From Gallionellales bacterium 39-52-133 (GTDB taxonomy: Bacteria; Pseudomonadota; Gammaproteobacteria; Burkholderiales; Gallionellaceae), in NCBI GenBank assembly GCA_002278935.1, contig NCJL01000009.1, positions 186,001 through 250,000 on the forward strand: a stretch of DNA of 64,000 nucleotides, read 5' to 3'. Shown here piece after piece: positions 8,837 through 16,507 of this stretch (position 1 is the stretch's first letter; every line of letters begins with the position of its first letter). A program made the translations under genes and the position numbers. Below the pieces are notes generated by a model. The model saw nothing but the letters and a program-made list of their open reading frames with translations. It was not told where the DNA came from and did not search any database.

Positions 8837-9156
8837 GCCTGTCTCCTTTTCCAATCTGCCCAATATTCTTTCGCGTTCTTAATATCTGCAGCTTGCGATT
8901 TCTTAGTGCCACCACACAGTAAAATTACTACCGTCTTACCATGCTGCCCAAAATAAATTCGATAACCAGCGCCGAAATGTTCACGTAATTCTTGCACCCC
9001 ATCACCCACTGATTCAGTATCTCAGAAATTTCCTGATTCAAGTCGTTTGATACGGATTCGAATTTTGGCTTGAGCCTGCTTATCTTTGAGCGACAGAAGC
9101 CAATCTGATACAGGTTCTTTGCCGTCTTCAAGCTGGTATCGAAAAATTTCAATCAT
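8833..9156 (-). pseudogene. HigB/RelE-type toxin gene interrupted by an in-frame TGA
   Basis: The reading frame from ATG at 9156 gives a 107-residue phage-Gp49-like (COG3657) RelE-superfamily mRNA interferase: MIEIFRYQLEDGKEPV... through GDGVQELREHFGAGYRI to KKSQAADIKNAKEYW. One TGA at 9024-9022 (codon 45) interrupts it. The family normally has Gly here (NFGD), so a single GGA-to-TGA change explains the stop; there is no frameshift. The rest of the frame is intact and ends as ATGA on the antitoxin start, so inactivation looks recent, or it is a sequencing error. A truncated 44-residue product would lack the catalytic C-terminal half. Confidence 0.82.
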
Positions 9157-9165
9157 GGGAACAAT

Positions 9166-9181
9166 GTAGCTTATAAGCTAC
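9166..9181. promoter_or_regulatory. Toxin-antitoxin operator palindrome
   Basis: A perfect 16-bp palindrome, GTAGCTTATAAGCTAC, starts 10 bp upstream of the toxin ATG. Its place and symmetry fit autoregulation by the HTH antitoxin, and its TTATAA centre may overlap the -10 region. Confidence 0.6.
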
Positions 9182-9481
9182 TAGATGGCAAGTTTTTTGA
9201 TAATTACATTACCCATCTGCAGTCAGTCGCAACTGACAGGATATGGCCGATTGCAGCCCCTGCAACTACTCCGCCCTGACCTTTACCCCGTCATCAACCT
9301 GATTCGCCGGATGCCGGATGCCAGTATGCACAACAGGCTTAGACGAATAACGATGCAATTATACAACATATTGATTATATTCAATATTTAGTCATGCCTC
9401 TGGAACCCTGCACATCACCCGCAACAATGCAGCTTCCCCGCCACGCTATAATGCCGGATCAATTTTTCTAGCGCCGCCTCA
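9182..9481. other. Intergenic region upstream of mutL
   Basis: A 300-bp gap with no convincing ORF. It contains a minus-oriented copy of the IHF-type repeat (9362-9391) and a TATAAT at 9447-9452, about 30 bp before the mutL ATG, that is a plausible -10 element. The lower GC on its left side marks the boundary of the SIR2/toxin-antitoxin patch. Confidence 0.5.
9362..9391 (-). repeat. IHF-type intergenic repeat, copy 1
   Basis: On the minus strand this AT-rich block contains TAAATATTGAATATAATCAA. The core AATCAATATGTTG (complement of 9364-9376) matches the IHF consensus WATCAANNNNTTR at every position. Five related copies occur in the window, all plus-oriented. Confidence 0.6.
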
Positions 9482-11338
9482 ATGTCTGCCATTCAACTGC
9501 TTCCCGACCTGCTTATCAACCAGATTGCCGCTGGCGAGGTGATCGAGCGTCCCGCTTCGGCGCTTAAGGAACTGATGGAAAACAGTCTGGACGCGGGGGC
9601 GACCGAGATCGTGGTGCAGCTTGAGGCCGGCGGGGTAAAGCTGCTGCGCGTGCGCGACAATGGCAGCGGCATTCCGCAGCAGCAGATTCCGCTGGCGCTG
9701 ATGCGCCATGCCACCAGCAAGATTGCCTCGCTGGAGGACCTGCAGCGGGTGGCCAGCATGGGTTTTCGCGGCGAGGCGCTGGCGAGCATGGCGGCCGTTG
9801 CGCATGTCGCGCTGATCAGCCGCCATGCTGAAGCCGAGCATGCCTGGAAGGTTGAGGCCGTGGACGGCTCCCTGAGTGTAGCGGCACCCGCCGCCCATGC
9901 GCTGGGCACCAGTGTGGAAATGCGCGAGCTGTATTTCAACACGCCGGCGCGTCGCAAATTTCTGAAATCCGAAGCGACCGAATTTGCCTACTGCGAGGAA
10001 GTATTCAAGCGCATCGCGCTGTCGCGTCCCGACGTGGCGTTCAGTCTGCAGCACAATGCGCGCATGGTGTGGCAATTGCCTGTCGCGACACTGCCCGCGC
10101 TTGCCGCCAGTGAAGAGGAGCGCGCAGCCGCCATGCAGCAACGCATCACTTCCATACTCGGCAAGGAATTTGCACTTAATGCGGTGCAGATAGAACGGCG
10201 TGCCGCGGGTTTGCATCTTTACGGCACGGTGACGCAGCCCGCCTATTCCAAGGCCACGCGTGACAGCCAGTATTTTTTCCTCAATGGGCGTTTTATCCGC
10301 GACAAGGTGGTGGCGCATGCAATACGCCAGGCTTACCAGGACATTCTGCATCACCAGCGCCACCCTGCTTTTGTATTGTTTCTCGATATGCCGCCGGAGC
10401 TGGTGGATGTGAACGTGCATCCGGCCAAGAGCGAAGTTCGCTTCCGCGAAAGCCAGGCGATGCACCAGTTTATTTTCCATACGCTGCAGCAGGCACTGAG
10501 CGGGCCGATTTCAACCATGACTGCGGCCAGCAGCGACACTTCATCAGCCACAATTCAATCTGCGCAAAGTCCTGCCTGGGCCGGCGCCGGGCAAGGCATG
10601 CACCTGCAGCAACAGACCATGCCGCTGCACACCGCGGCACAGCCCTTGGCTTTTTACGAGGCAATGTTTGGAGCAGGATCGGGGATTGAGGATCGAGGAT
10701 CGAGCAATCCGCTACTCTCCACTCCCCACTCTCCACTCACCGATTCTGACGGCATTCCGCCTCTCGGATTTGCGCTGGCACAACTGGCGGGCATTTACAT
10801 CCTCGCGCAAAACCGGCAGGGGCTGGTGGTGGTGGATATGCATGCGGCACATGAGCGCATCGTGTATGAGAAACTGAAGCTTGCACTGGACGGCCAGCAA
10901 ATTCCCAACCAGCCTTTGCTGATTCCCGTCACCTTCCACGCCGACACGCTGGATGTGGCCACCGCCGAAGAAGAACAGCAAGCCCTGCACACGCTGGGCT
11001 TCGACATCGCCCCGCTCTCCCCCACCACGCTGGCGGTGCGCGCAATGCCGGCGATGCTCAAGCAATCGCACGCCGAAGCGGCCGCGCGCGATGTACTGCA
11101 GGAGCTGCGCGAATACGGCGCCAGCCGCGCCCTGACCGAGCGGCGCAATGAACTACTGGGCACGCTGGCCTGCCACTCTGCGATTCGCGCCAATCATGAA
11201 CTGACCCTGACCGAGATGAACCACATCTTGCGCGAAATGGAAAACACCGAACGCTCGGGGCAGTGCAACCACGGGCGGCCGACCTGGTTCCAGATGAGCA
11301 TTGCCGATCTGGACAAGATGTTTATGCGCGGTAAATAG
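9482..11338 (+). CDS. mutL: DNA mismatch repair protein MutL
   Basis: A 618-residue MutL, the ATPase that couples MutS mismatch recognition to strand incision. The N-terminal GHKL motifs are LMENSLDAGATEI, DNGSGI and MGFRGEALASM, and FNTPARRKF follows. A C-terminal dimerisation domain has VDMHAAHERIVYE near residue 452, which matches the nicking-endonuclease motif DQHA(x)2E(x)4E except for Gln to Met, and CNHGRP near the end, so this MutL probably has intrinsic endonuclease activity. The linker (about residues 399-420) is encoded by heptamer repeats that look inserted. miaA follows downstream, as in many proteobacteria, but here a 30-bp inverted repeat separates them. Confidence 0.96.
   Translation: MSAIQLLPDLLINQIAAGEVIERPASALKELMENSLDAGATEIVVQLEAGGVKLLRVRDNGSGIPQQQIPLALMRHATSKIASLEDLQRVASMGFRGEALASMAAVAHVALISRHAEAEHAWKVEAVDGSLSVAAPAAHALGTSVEMRELYFNTPARRKFLKSEATEFAYCEEVFKRIALSRPDVAFSLQHNARMVWQLPVATLPALAASEEERAAAMQQRITSILGKEFALNAVQIERRAAGLHLYGTVTQPAYSKATRDSQYFFLNGRFIRDKVVAHAIRQAYQDILHHQRHPAFVLFLDMPPELVDVNVHPAKSEVRFRESQAMHQFIFHTLQQALSGPISTMTAASSDTSSATIQSAQSPAWAGAGQGMHLQQQTMPLHTAAQPLAFYEAMFGAGSGIEDRGSSNPLLSTPHSPLTDSDGIPPLGFALAQLAGIYILAQNRQGLVVVDMHAAHERIVYEKLKLALDGQQIPNQPLLIPVTFHADTLDVATAEEEQQALHTLGFDIAPLSPTTLAVRAMPAMLKQSHAEAAARDVLQELREYGASRALTERRNELLGTLACHSAIRANHELTLTEMNHILREMENTERSGQCNHGRPTWFQMSIADLDKMFMRGK
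10676..10742. repeat. Heptamer repeats inside the mutL linker
   Basis: Four tandem 7-bp units of the form GGATYGR (10676-10703) are followed by four pyrimidine-rich 7-bp units of the form CTCYCCA (10715-10742, the last degenerate). They encode the low-complexity stretch GIEDRGSSNPLLSTPHSPLT in the MutL interdomain linker. The period of seven is not a multiple of three, so the pattern does not come from codon repetition. Confidence 0.75.
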
Positions 11339-11349
11339 AAACATCTTTG

Positions 11350-11478
11350 TCCACAGATTACACAGATTCACACAGATTAAAAAATCTCAGTGTAGTTACC
11401 TAAGAGCCGATCCGCACATGCCAACCTTAAATTCAATACCATGAAAAGTAATCTGTGTGAATCTGTGTAATCTGTGGA
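11350..11478. repeat. Perfect 30-bp inverted repeat between mutL and miaA
   Basis: Arms at 11350-11379 and 11449-11478 are exact inverse complements, with a 69-bp spacer. Each arm holds three near-tandem copies of CACAGATT(A/C). The spacer has no ORF. It could be a miniature mobile element, a strong bidirectional transcription barrier or a protein-binding array. Nothing like a transposase lies nearby, and I see no clear target-site duplication. Confidence 0.8.
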
Positions 11479-11495
11479 TACAGTATTTTAAATGC

Positions 11496-11525
11496 CAATT
11501 TATTAAATATAATCAATATGTTGCA
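11496..11525 (+). repeat. IHF-type repeat, copy 2, overlapping the miaA start codon
   Basis: TTATTAAATATAATCAATAT followed by GTTGCAAAAA. The IHF-consensus core at 11511-11523 contains the miaA ATG (11518-11520), so the repeat supplies the start and the first codons of the gene. Confidence 0.6.
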
Positions 11526-12471
11526 AAAACACCCTCCCGCCATCTTCCTGATGGGCCCCACCGCCAGCGGCAAAACCGCCGCCGCCGTGGAGCTGGCACA
11601 GCAGTTGCCGGTGGAACTGATCAGCGTGGATTCCGCACTGGTGTACCGCGACATGAACATCGGCACCGCCAAGCCGGATGCCGCGACGCTTGCCGCGGCA
11701 CCGCACCACCTGATCGACATCATGGACCCTACCGGAGTGTATTCCGCTGCCGCCTTTCGCGCGGATGCGCTGCGGCTGATGCAGGACATCACCGCACGCG
11801 GCAAGATTCCTCTGCTGGTGGGCGGCACCATGCTGTATTTTCGCGCGCTGCGTTTTGGCCTGAGCGATTTGCCGCAGGCAGATGCAGCAGTGCGCGCCGA
11901 GATTGAAGCACAGGCTGCGCAATACGGCTGGCCGCACATGCATAAGGAACTGGCGAAAGTGGATGCAGAAACGGCAGCACGCCTCAAGCCGAATGACGCC
12001 CAGCGCTTGCAGCGCGCGCTGGAAATTTTCCGCGTCAGCGGCCAGCCCATGTCTGCACTGCTCGCTCTCCAGCCAGAATATCAGTTGCCCTTCCGGCTTG
12101 TTCCTCTCGCGCTGCTTCCTTCTGAACGCAAGCAATTGCATGCGCGCATCGAACTGCGCTTTGCCGACATGCTGAAACACGGCTTGCTTGATGAACTGGA
12201 AGATTTAAAACGCAAATATCATTTGCATGCCGATATGGCCTCCATGCGCTGCGTGGGCTATCGCCAGGCCTGGCAATATCTGGCGGGTGATATCGACAAG
12301 GATGAATTGCTGGCGCAGGGCATCGCCGCCACTCGCCAGTTGGCGAAGCGCCAGCTCACCTGGCTGCGCGGCATGCCGGACAATATTGAATTCGATTGTC
12401 TGGCGGAAAATTTAAATCAGCAAGTGCTGAATGTGGTGCGTGCGCACCTTAATGAAAGCTCCAAGTCATGA
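11518..12471 (+). CDS. miaA: tRNA dimethylallyltransferase MiaA
   Basis: A 317-residue enzyme that puts a dimethylallyl group on N6 of A37 in tRNAs reading UNN codons. The P-loop GPTASGKT is at residues 13-20, [19 protein letters not shown] follows, and a C-terminal region has RCVGYRQAW and [14 protein letters not shown], as in the family. Length is normal. The start ATG lies inside an IHF-type repeat and no good ribosome-binding site is visible, so the N-terminus may have been reshaped. Its stop overlaps the start of the M29-like gene by 4 bp. Confidence 0.95.
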   Translation: MLQKHPPAIFLMGPTASGKTAAAVELAQQLPVELISVDSALVYRDMNIGTAKPDAATLAAAPHHLIDIMDPTGVYSAAAFRADALRLMQDITARGKIPLLVGGTMLYFRALRFGLSDLPQADAAVRAEIEAQAAQYGWPHMHKELAKVDAETAARLKPNDAQRLQRALEIFRVSGQPMSALLALQPEYQLPFRLVPLALLPSERKQLHARIELRFADMLKHGLLDELEDLKRKYHLHADMASMRCVGYRQAWQYLAGDIDKDELLAQGIAATRQLAKRQLTWLRGMPDNIEFDCLAENLNQQVLNVVRAHLNESSKS

Positions 12472-13514
12472 CAACAGAAAACTCTCTCAATTTGACCTCA
12501 ATACCCGATCAGGCTATAGCTGCCGCGAGCAAACATGTGGGCGATATTTTGTCGCTTGCGATTGAGCACACGCCGCAGCATCAGGCGGTGGTCGTATTCG
12601 ATACACAATGCGAGCTTGCAGTTGCACTGACAGAGGCGTATCGCCGTTGCCTGCCCGCAACGAAATTCATTGACTTTGATACCGTCACACCCGAGGCCGT
12701 GCTTGAGGCATTCAAGCCGCTCACGGCATCCGATCTGGTCGTGCTCATACAATCGACAAGTTTCCGCCTTGAGGCCTTTCGCATACGCGTCGAACTCTTC
12801 AAGCGCTCGCTCAAGGTGATTGAGCATGTGCATCTTGCGCGCATGCCGGGCACACAGGCACTCGACTATATTGCTTCGTTGGCCTATGACCCGGCCTATT
12901 ATCGCGGCGTGGGCAAGGCTTTGAAGGAGCGTATTGATCGCGCCCAGTCCGGTGTGGTCGATAGCGGCGGCGAGCAGCTTGTTTTTGCCTCGCCTTTCGA
13001 ATCTGCCAAGCTGAATGTGGGCGACTACCGCGAAATGAATAATGTCGGAGGACAATTTCCGATTGGAGAAGTGTTTACCGAGGCGCAGGATCTGGAAGCA
13101 GTAAACGGCCGCGTGCGCATCTTTGTATTTGGCGACACCTCGTTCAGGGTGAACCGCCCCGCCATCCCCATCACGCTGGTGATCAGCAAAGGCCGTGTAA
13201 CCGAGACCGTCAACTCGACGCCGGAATTCGACAAGGTGCTGGCGAATATTCGCGCCGAGGAAGGCGAGGTGTGGCTGCGCGAACTGGGCTTTGGCATGAA
13301 CCGCGCATTTAGCCGGGACAAACTGGTTGATGATATCGGCACCTACGAGCGCATGTGCGGAATACACCTTTCCCTGGGTGCGAAGCACGGCATCTATTCC
13401 AAGCCGATGATCAAACGCAAGGATGCAAAATTCCATGTTGATGTATTTGCGGTTACCGAGTCCGTCATGCTGGACGATGAAGTCGTGTATCGCAACGGGG
13501 CATGGCTAAGCTGA
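12468..13514 (+). CDS. M29-type (AmpS/aminopeptidase T-like) metallopeptidase
   Basis: A 348-residue protein that resembles M29 leucyl aminopeptidases, which remove N-terminal residues from peptides. Candidate metal ligands fall in family order: Glu in IGEVFTE, Glu in LRELGFGMN, His in CGIHLSLG, and His and Asp in FHVDVF. The N-terminal half is a nucleotide-like alpha/beta fold region with weaker similarity. It overlaps the end of miaA by 4 bp (ATGA) and is therefore probably translated with it, an uncommon pairing. There is no signal peptide, so it should be cytoplasmic. Confidence 0.65.
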   Translation: MTTENSLNLTSIPDQAIAAASKHVGDILSLAIEHTPQHQAVVVFDTQCELAVALTEAYRRCLPATKFIDFDTVTPEAVLEAFKPLTASDLVVLIQSTSFRLEAFRIRVELFKRSLKVIEHVHLARMPGTQALDYIASLAYDPAYYRGVGKALKERIDRAQSGVVDSGGEQLVFASPFESAKLNVGDYREMNNVGGQFPIGEVFTEAQDLEAVNGRVRIFVFGDTSFRVNRPAIPITLVISKGRVTETVNSTPEFDKVLANIRAEEGEVWLRELGFGMNRAFSRDKLVDDIGTYERMCGIHLSLGAKHGIYSKPMIKRKDAKFHVDVFAVTESVMLDDEVVYRNGAWLS

Positions 13515-13565
13515 GTTAATCAAAATTAGTGTCAACCGATGGCTTGTGAATAGCGTTACTCGCTC

Positions 13566-13595
13566 GACACTCCAGCAAACAGTGTCCTGTTTTTT
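13566..13595 (+). terminator. Candidate terminator after the M29-like gene
   Basis: GACACT, 9-base loop, AGTGTC, then CTGTTTTTT. The stem is only six pairs but a six-T run follows. It sits just before the small secreted-protein gene. Confidence 0.45.
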
Positions 13596-13621
13596 CAACC
13601 GTTCCAGCCAAGGAGAAATAA

Positions 13622-13846
13622 ATGAGCAAACTATTATCCGTATTGATCGCTGCTGTTTTCGCCTCTACCCTGAGCTTTAACGCTATTGCCGCCAAACATA
13701 TGGGCGCTGCGCCGGCAGAAGCGCCGGCAGGCATGCAGCAGAAGGAAATGAACAAAGAAATGAATACAGAAAAGAAAAAGGTAAAGGAAATGAAGAAGGA
13801 AGAGAAAAAAGAAATGAAAACTGAAGAGGAAAAAACCGGTAAATAA
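13622..13846 (+). CDS. Small secreted Lys/Glu/Met-rich protein
   Basis: A 74-residue protein with a clear signal peptide (MSKLLSVLIAAVFASTLSFN, cleavage near AIA-A) and a mature part that is almost entirely Lys, Glu and Met in a repeating pattern (KEMNKEMNTEKKKVKEMKKE). The mature part should form a highly charged single helix in the periplasm. AAGGAG stands 6 bp before the ATG, and a perfect terminator follows, so it is a monocistronic gene. I do not recognise the family. Binding of metals, polyanions or a surface polymer is possible, but nothing shows it. Confidence 0.7.
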   Translation: MSKLLSVLIAAVFASTLSFNAIAAKHMGAAPAEAPAGMQQKEMNKEMNTEKKKVKEMKKEEKKEMKTEEEKTGK

Positions 13847-13868
13847 ACCTTTATCAGCAGCATAAAAG

Positions 13869-13907
13869 ACGGTGGCAGACAGGATAAACTGTCTGCCACC
13901 GTTTTTT
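13869..13907 (+). terminator. Rho-independent terminator
   Basis: A perfect 13-bp stem, ACGGTGGCAGACA / TGTCTGCCACCGT, with an 8-base loop is followed by TTTTT. It ends the transcript of the small secreted protein. Confidence 0.92.
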
Positions 13908-14055
13908 GTTTTGCAGGAAAATTGTCCGGCAGGCTATATATCACCATCAACGGAGCCCGCCAGTTAATCACATGTCATAAAGAAGTTAAGCGATAAATCA
14001 GGGATAACGAATATAATATTAAATTCAATATTTCAATATTTTCAGGGAGTCAGCT

Positions 14056-14928
14056 TTGTCAAAAGAAAAAATGGGTAGCCGCGAACTGGGTCTGGTACTC
14101 ACGCAACAAATTCTGGGCGTGGACGACTTGCACTACGGCCTGTGGGACGACGATCTGGAGCTTAAGCTGGCTAATCTGGGCATTGCGCAGCAGCGCTATA
14201 CCGACAACATGATTGCAGCCATGCCCTCACCCCAGCCCGGCCCGGTTACCGTGCTGGATATCGGTTGCGGTACCGGCCACGTTCTTGCACAGCTGTTGTC
14301 TCGCGGCTATGCGGCTGACGGCCTCGTTCCCGCCCCCAGCCTGGCCAAACTGGTGCGCAAGCAGCAGGCAAAATTCCCGCAGATGCAAAGCCGTCTGTTC
14401 GAGTGTCGTTTCGAAGACCTGCCTTTTAATGAGCTGGAGCAGCATTACGATGTCTGTCTGTTTAGCGAAAGTTTCCAGTATATTTCGATGGAAGCAGCTT
14501 TCGACTTGCTGAAAAAAATTCTCAAGCCGGGCGGCATCGTGGTGATATGCGACTTCTTTAAAACCGCACACCACGGCGACGGTGGCCCCGGCGACGGCAG
14601 CTTTGGTGGCGGCCATGCGATGGCGGAATTTTATAGCAAGGTTAAAGCCTCCGGATTTGAGCTGGTGCGCGATGATGACATCACCAGTCGCGTCAGTCCC
14701 AATCTGCAGCTGGTCAATGATTTGCTGCACAACACGATCAAGCCGGTTGGCTTGACTCTCGACAGATATCTGGGCGAAAACTATCCGAAAATATCATGGC
14801 TGATAAAAAAAGTGCTGCGCAAGAAACTCGATCGCATGAATTACAAATATTTTGAAGGTCACCGCAGCAAAGAAACTTTTGAGCGTTACAAGACTTATCA
14901 TTTGATGGTGCTTAAGCTGAAAGGTTAA
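14056..14928 (+). CDS. Class I SAM-dependent methyltransferase
   Basis: A 290-residue methyltransferase. The SAM-binding motif I is VLDIGCGTGHVLAQLL near residue 71, followed by an acidic motif and LLKKILKPGGIVVICDFF. The C-terminal half, with FGGGHAMAEFYSKVKASGFEL, resembles small-molecule methyltransferases of the sterol/tocopherol or sarcosine type, but no substrate can be assigned. The start is TTG at 14056 with AGGGAG upstream; ATG at 14071 is an alternative. It ends 22 bp before oxyR and could be cotranscribed with it. Confidence 0.75.
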   Translation: MSKEKMGSRELGLVLTQQILGVDDLHYGLWDDDLELKLANLGIAQQRYTDNMIAAMPSPQPGPVTVLDIGCGTGHVLAQLLSRGYAADGLVPAPSLAKLVRKQQAKFPQMQSRLFECRFEDLPFNELEQHYDVCLFSESFQYISMEAAFDLLKKILKPGGIVVICDFFKTAHHGDGGPGDGSFGGGHAMAEFYSKVKASGFELVRDDDITSRVSPNLQLVNDLLHNTIKPVGLTLDRYLGENYPKISWLIKKVLRKKLDRMNYKYFEGHRSKETFERYKTYHLMVLKLKG

Positions 14929-14950
14929 CCTTTCTCACCTGTACAAGACC

Positions 14951-15856
14951 ATGACCCTGCAGGAACTTCGTTATATCGTGGCACTGGCCGATACCGGGCA
15001 TTTTGGCAAGGCGGCCGAGACCTGTTATATCAGCCAGTCCACGCTCTCTACCCAGGTGAAAAAGCTGGAAGATTTTCTGGGTGTGATGCTGTTTGACCGC
15101 TCGTTGAAACATGTCGCCCTGACACCTATTGGACACGAAATTGTTTCGTCTGCCCGGCTGATTCTCGATGAAGCCACCCGCATACGCGAGCTGGCGCGCC
15201 TGACTGGCGACCCGATGGAGCGCACAGTCAATTTGGGCGTCATTCCCACACTGGGCCCCTACTATCTGCCGCATGTGCTGACGCTGTTGCATGGCAAGTT
15301 TCCCAAGCTGCGTCTGTTGCTCAGAGAGGAGATGACACCCCATTTACTGTCACATCTGGCTGACGGAAAGCTGGATGCAGGTCTGCTGGCTCTGCCTGTC
15401 AATGATGCCAGCCTTGAGGTTGTTCCTTTGTTCAAGGAGCCATTTCTGGCCGCAGTGCCTGCCAACCACAAGCTGGCCCAGGCCGACAGCATAAAAATAA
15501 ACGAATTGGCCCAGGCAGGCCTGTTGCTGCTGGAAGAGGGGCACTGCCTGCGCGAACACGCACTGGAAGCATGCCACCTGGATGGCATGCAAAACGAAGA
15601 GATCAGCGCCACCAGCCTGGAAACGCTGCGCCAGATGGTGGGCATGGGGCTGGGAGTAACACTGATTCCGGTACTTGCCAGTGGCGGCACCACAGCCGAT
15701 ATCACCCAGGTTGCATTACGCCCGCTTGTCGCCCCCGGCGCCTCGCGCACGGTAGGCCTGGTGTGGCGCAAACGTTCACCATTAGCCTCCACTATGGAGC
15801 AATTGGTTATCACACTCAAAAACGCCCTGCCTCCACATACCCTGCCGATAAGCTGA
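14951..15856 (+). CDS. oxyR: Peroxide-sensing LysR-type regulator OxyR
   Basis: A 301-residue LysR-family activator. The N-terminal winged HTH (GHFGKAAETCYISQSTLSTQ) is followed by an effector domain. The redox cysteines fall at exactly residues 199 and 208 (GHCLREHALEAC), the positions used by E. coli OxyR to form its peroxide-induced disulfide, which makes the call firm. It lies just upstream of rubrerythrin and other peroxide- or iron-related genes in the same direction, so these are likely targets. Confidence 0.94.
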   Translation: MTLQELRYIVALADTGHFGKAAETCYISQSTLSTQVKKLEDFLGVMLFDRSLKHVALTPIGHEIVSSARLILDEATRIRELARLTGDPMERTVNLGVIPTLGPYYLPHVLTLLHGKFPKLRLLLREEMTPHLLSHLADGKLDAGLLALPVNDASLEVVPLFKEPFLAAVPANHKLAQADSIKINELAQAGLLLLEEGHCLREHALEACHLDGMQNEEISATSLETLRQMVGMGLGVTLIPVLASGGTTADITQVALRPLVAPGASRTVGLVWRKRSPLASTMEQLVITLKNALPPHTLPIS

Positions 15857-15873
15857 GCTTTCCTTCCCCCCGC

Positions 15874-15891
15874 TTCTGTTTGCAAACAGAA
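15874..15891. repeat. 18-bp perfect palindrome after oxyR
   Basis: TTCTGTTTG / CAAACAGAA, located 17 bp past the oxyR stop, with a partial third copy (AACAGAAG) a little downstream. It has no loop and no T-run, so it is more likely a protein-binding site than a terminator. Confidence 0.35.
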
Positions 15892-15971
15892 ACCATAAAC
15901 AGAAGTTGCATCTCTGAAAAGCATCCCCATCTGTTTTATCAAGCTCTTTTATGAAGCCTGCTTGTGACATT

Positions 15972-16033
15972 GATAAAATAGATCAGCCTCATTGAAAAAA
16001 TCTACTTTTATCGATTAAGCATAAGTCTATACT
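15972..16033 (+). promoter_or_regulatory. Inverted repeat and promoter upstream of rubrerythrin
   Basis: GATAAAATAGAT (15972-15983) and ATCTACTTTTATC (16000-16012) form an inverted repeat with one unpaired base. A candidate -10, TATACT, lies at 16028-16033, so the right arm covers the -35 region. This is the layout expected for a LysR-type activator, and oxyR is next door, but the sequence does not match the E. coli OxyR consensus closely. Confidence 0.45.
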
Positions 16034-16087
16034 AGGCAAGTGGTTATGCAGCCACTTTATCTATCACTCACTTTGGAGGTAAATATC

Positions 16088-16507
16088 ATGCAATTAAAAG
16101 GTAGCAAAACCGAACAACATCTAAAAGACGCCTTTGCGGGTGAATCTCAGGCTAATCGTCGTTATCTCTATTTCGCGGCTAAAGCTGACGTGGAAGGTTA
16201 CAACGATGTGGCAGCCCTGTTCCGCTCTACTGCTGAAGGTGAAACTGGCCACGCTCACGGTCATCTGGAGTTTCTTGAGCAGTGCGGCGACCCGGCTACC
16301 GGCATGCCGTTCGGCTCAACCAGCGATAACTTGAAGACTTCAGTCGCGGGTGAAACTCACGAATATACCGACATGTATCCAGGTATGGCCAAAACAGCAC
16401 GCGCCGAAGGTTTTGAAGAAATCGCGAACTGGTTCGAAACACTGGCTAAAGCCGAGCGTTCTCACGCTAACCGCTACTCAAAAGCACTGACTGAGTTCGT
16501 TGCGTAA
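16088..16507 (+). CDS. Rubrerythrin-like diiron protein lacking the rubredoxin domain
   Basis: A 139-residue ferritin-like four-helix protein with the rubrerythrin diiron pattern ([46 protein letters not shown]). Normal rubrerythrins are about 190 residues and carry a C-terminal rubredoxin domain with two CxxC motifs. This one ends after the diiron domain and has a single Cys, like sulerythrin-type proteins. It probably reduces hydrogen peroxide with electrons from a separate donor. GGAGGT lies just upstream of ATG 16088; the ORF reading from 16040 is too long. The Fe-S/CCG gene downstream may supply the electrons. Confidence 0.88.
   Translation: MQLKGSKTEQHLKDAFAGESQANRRYLYFAAKADVEGYNDVAALFRSTAEGETGHAHGHLEFLEQCGDPATGMPFGSTSDNLKTSVAGETHEYTDMYPGMAKTARAEGFEEIANWFETLAKAERSHANRYSKALTEFVA

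Noticed and set aside
9022..9024. The toxin's internal TGA as a selenocysteine or recoding codon
   Set aside because: The family has Gly at this site, no Cys/Sec homologue is known to me, and no hairpin follows at the right distance. A nonsense mutation is simpler.
9479..10480. A 333-codon open frame antisense to mutL, and similar long antisense frames across other genes
   Set aside because: They mirror strong coding genes in GC-rich DNA, are full of His, Arg and Gln, and have no motifs. They are shadows.
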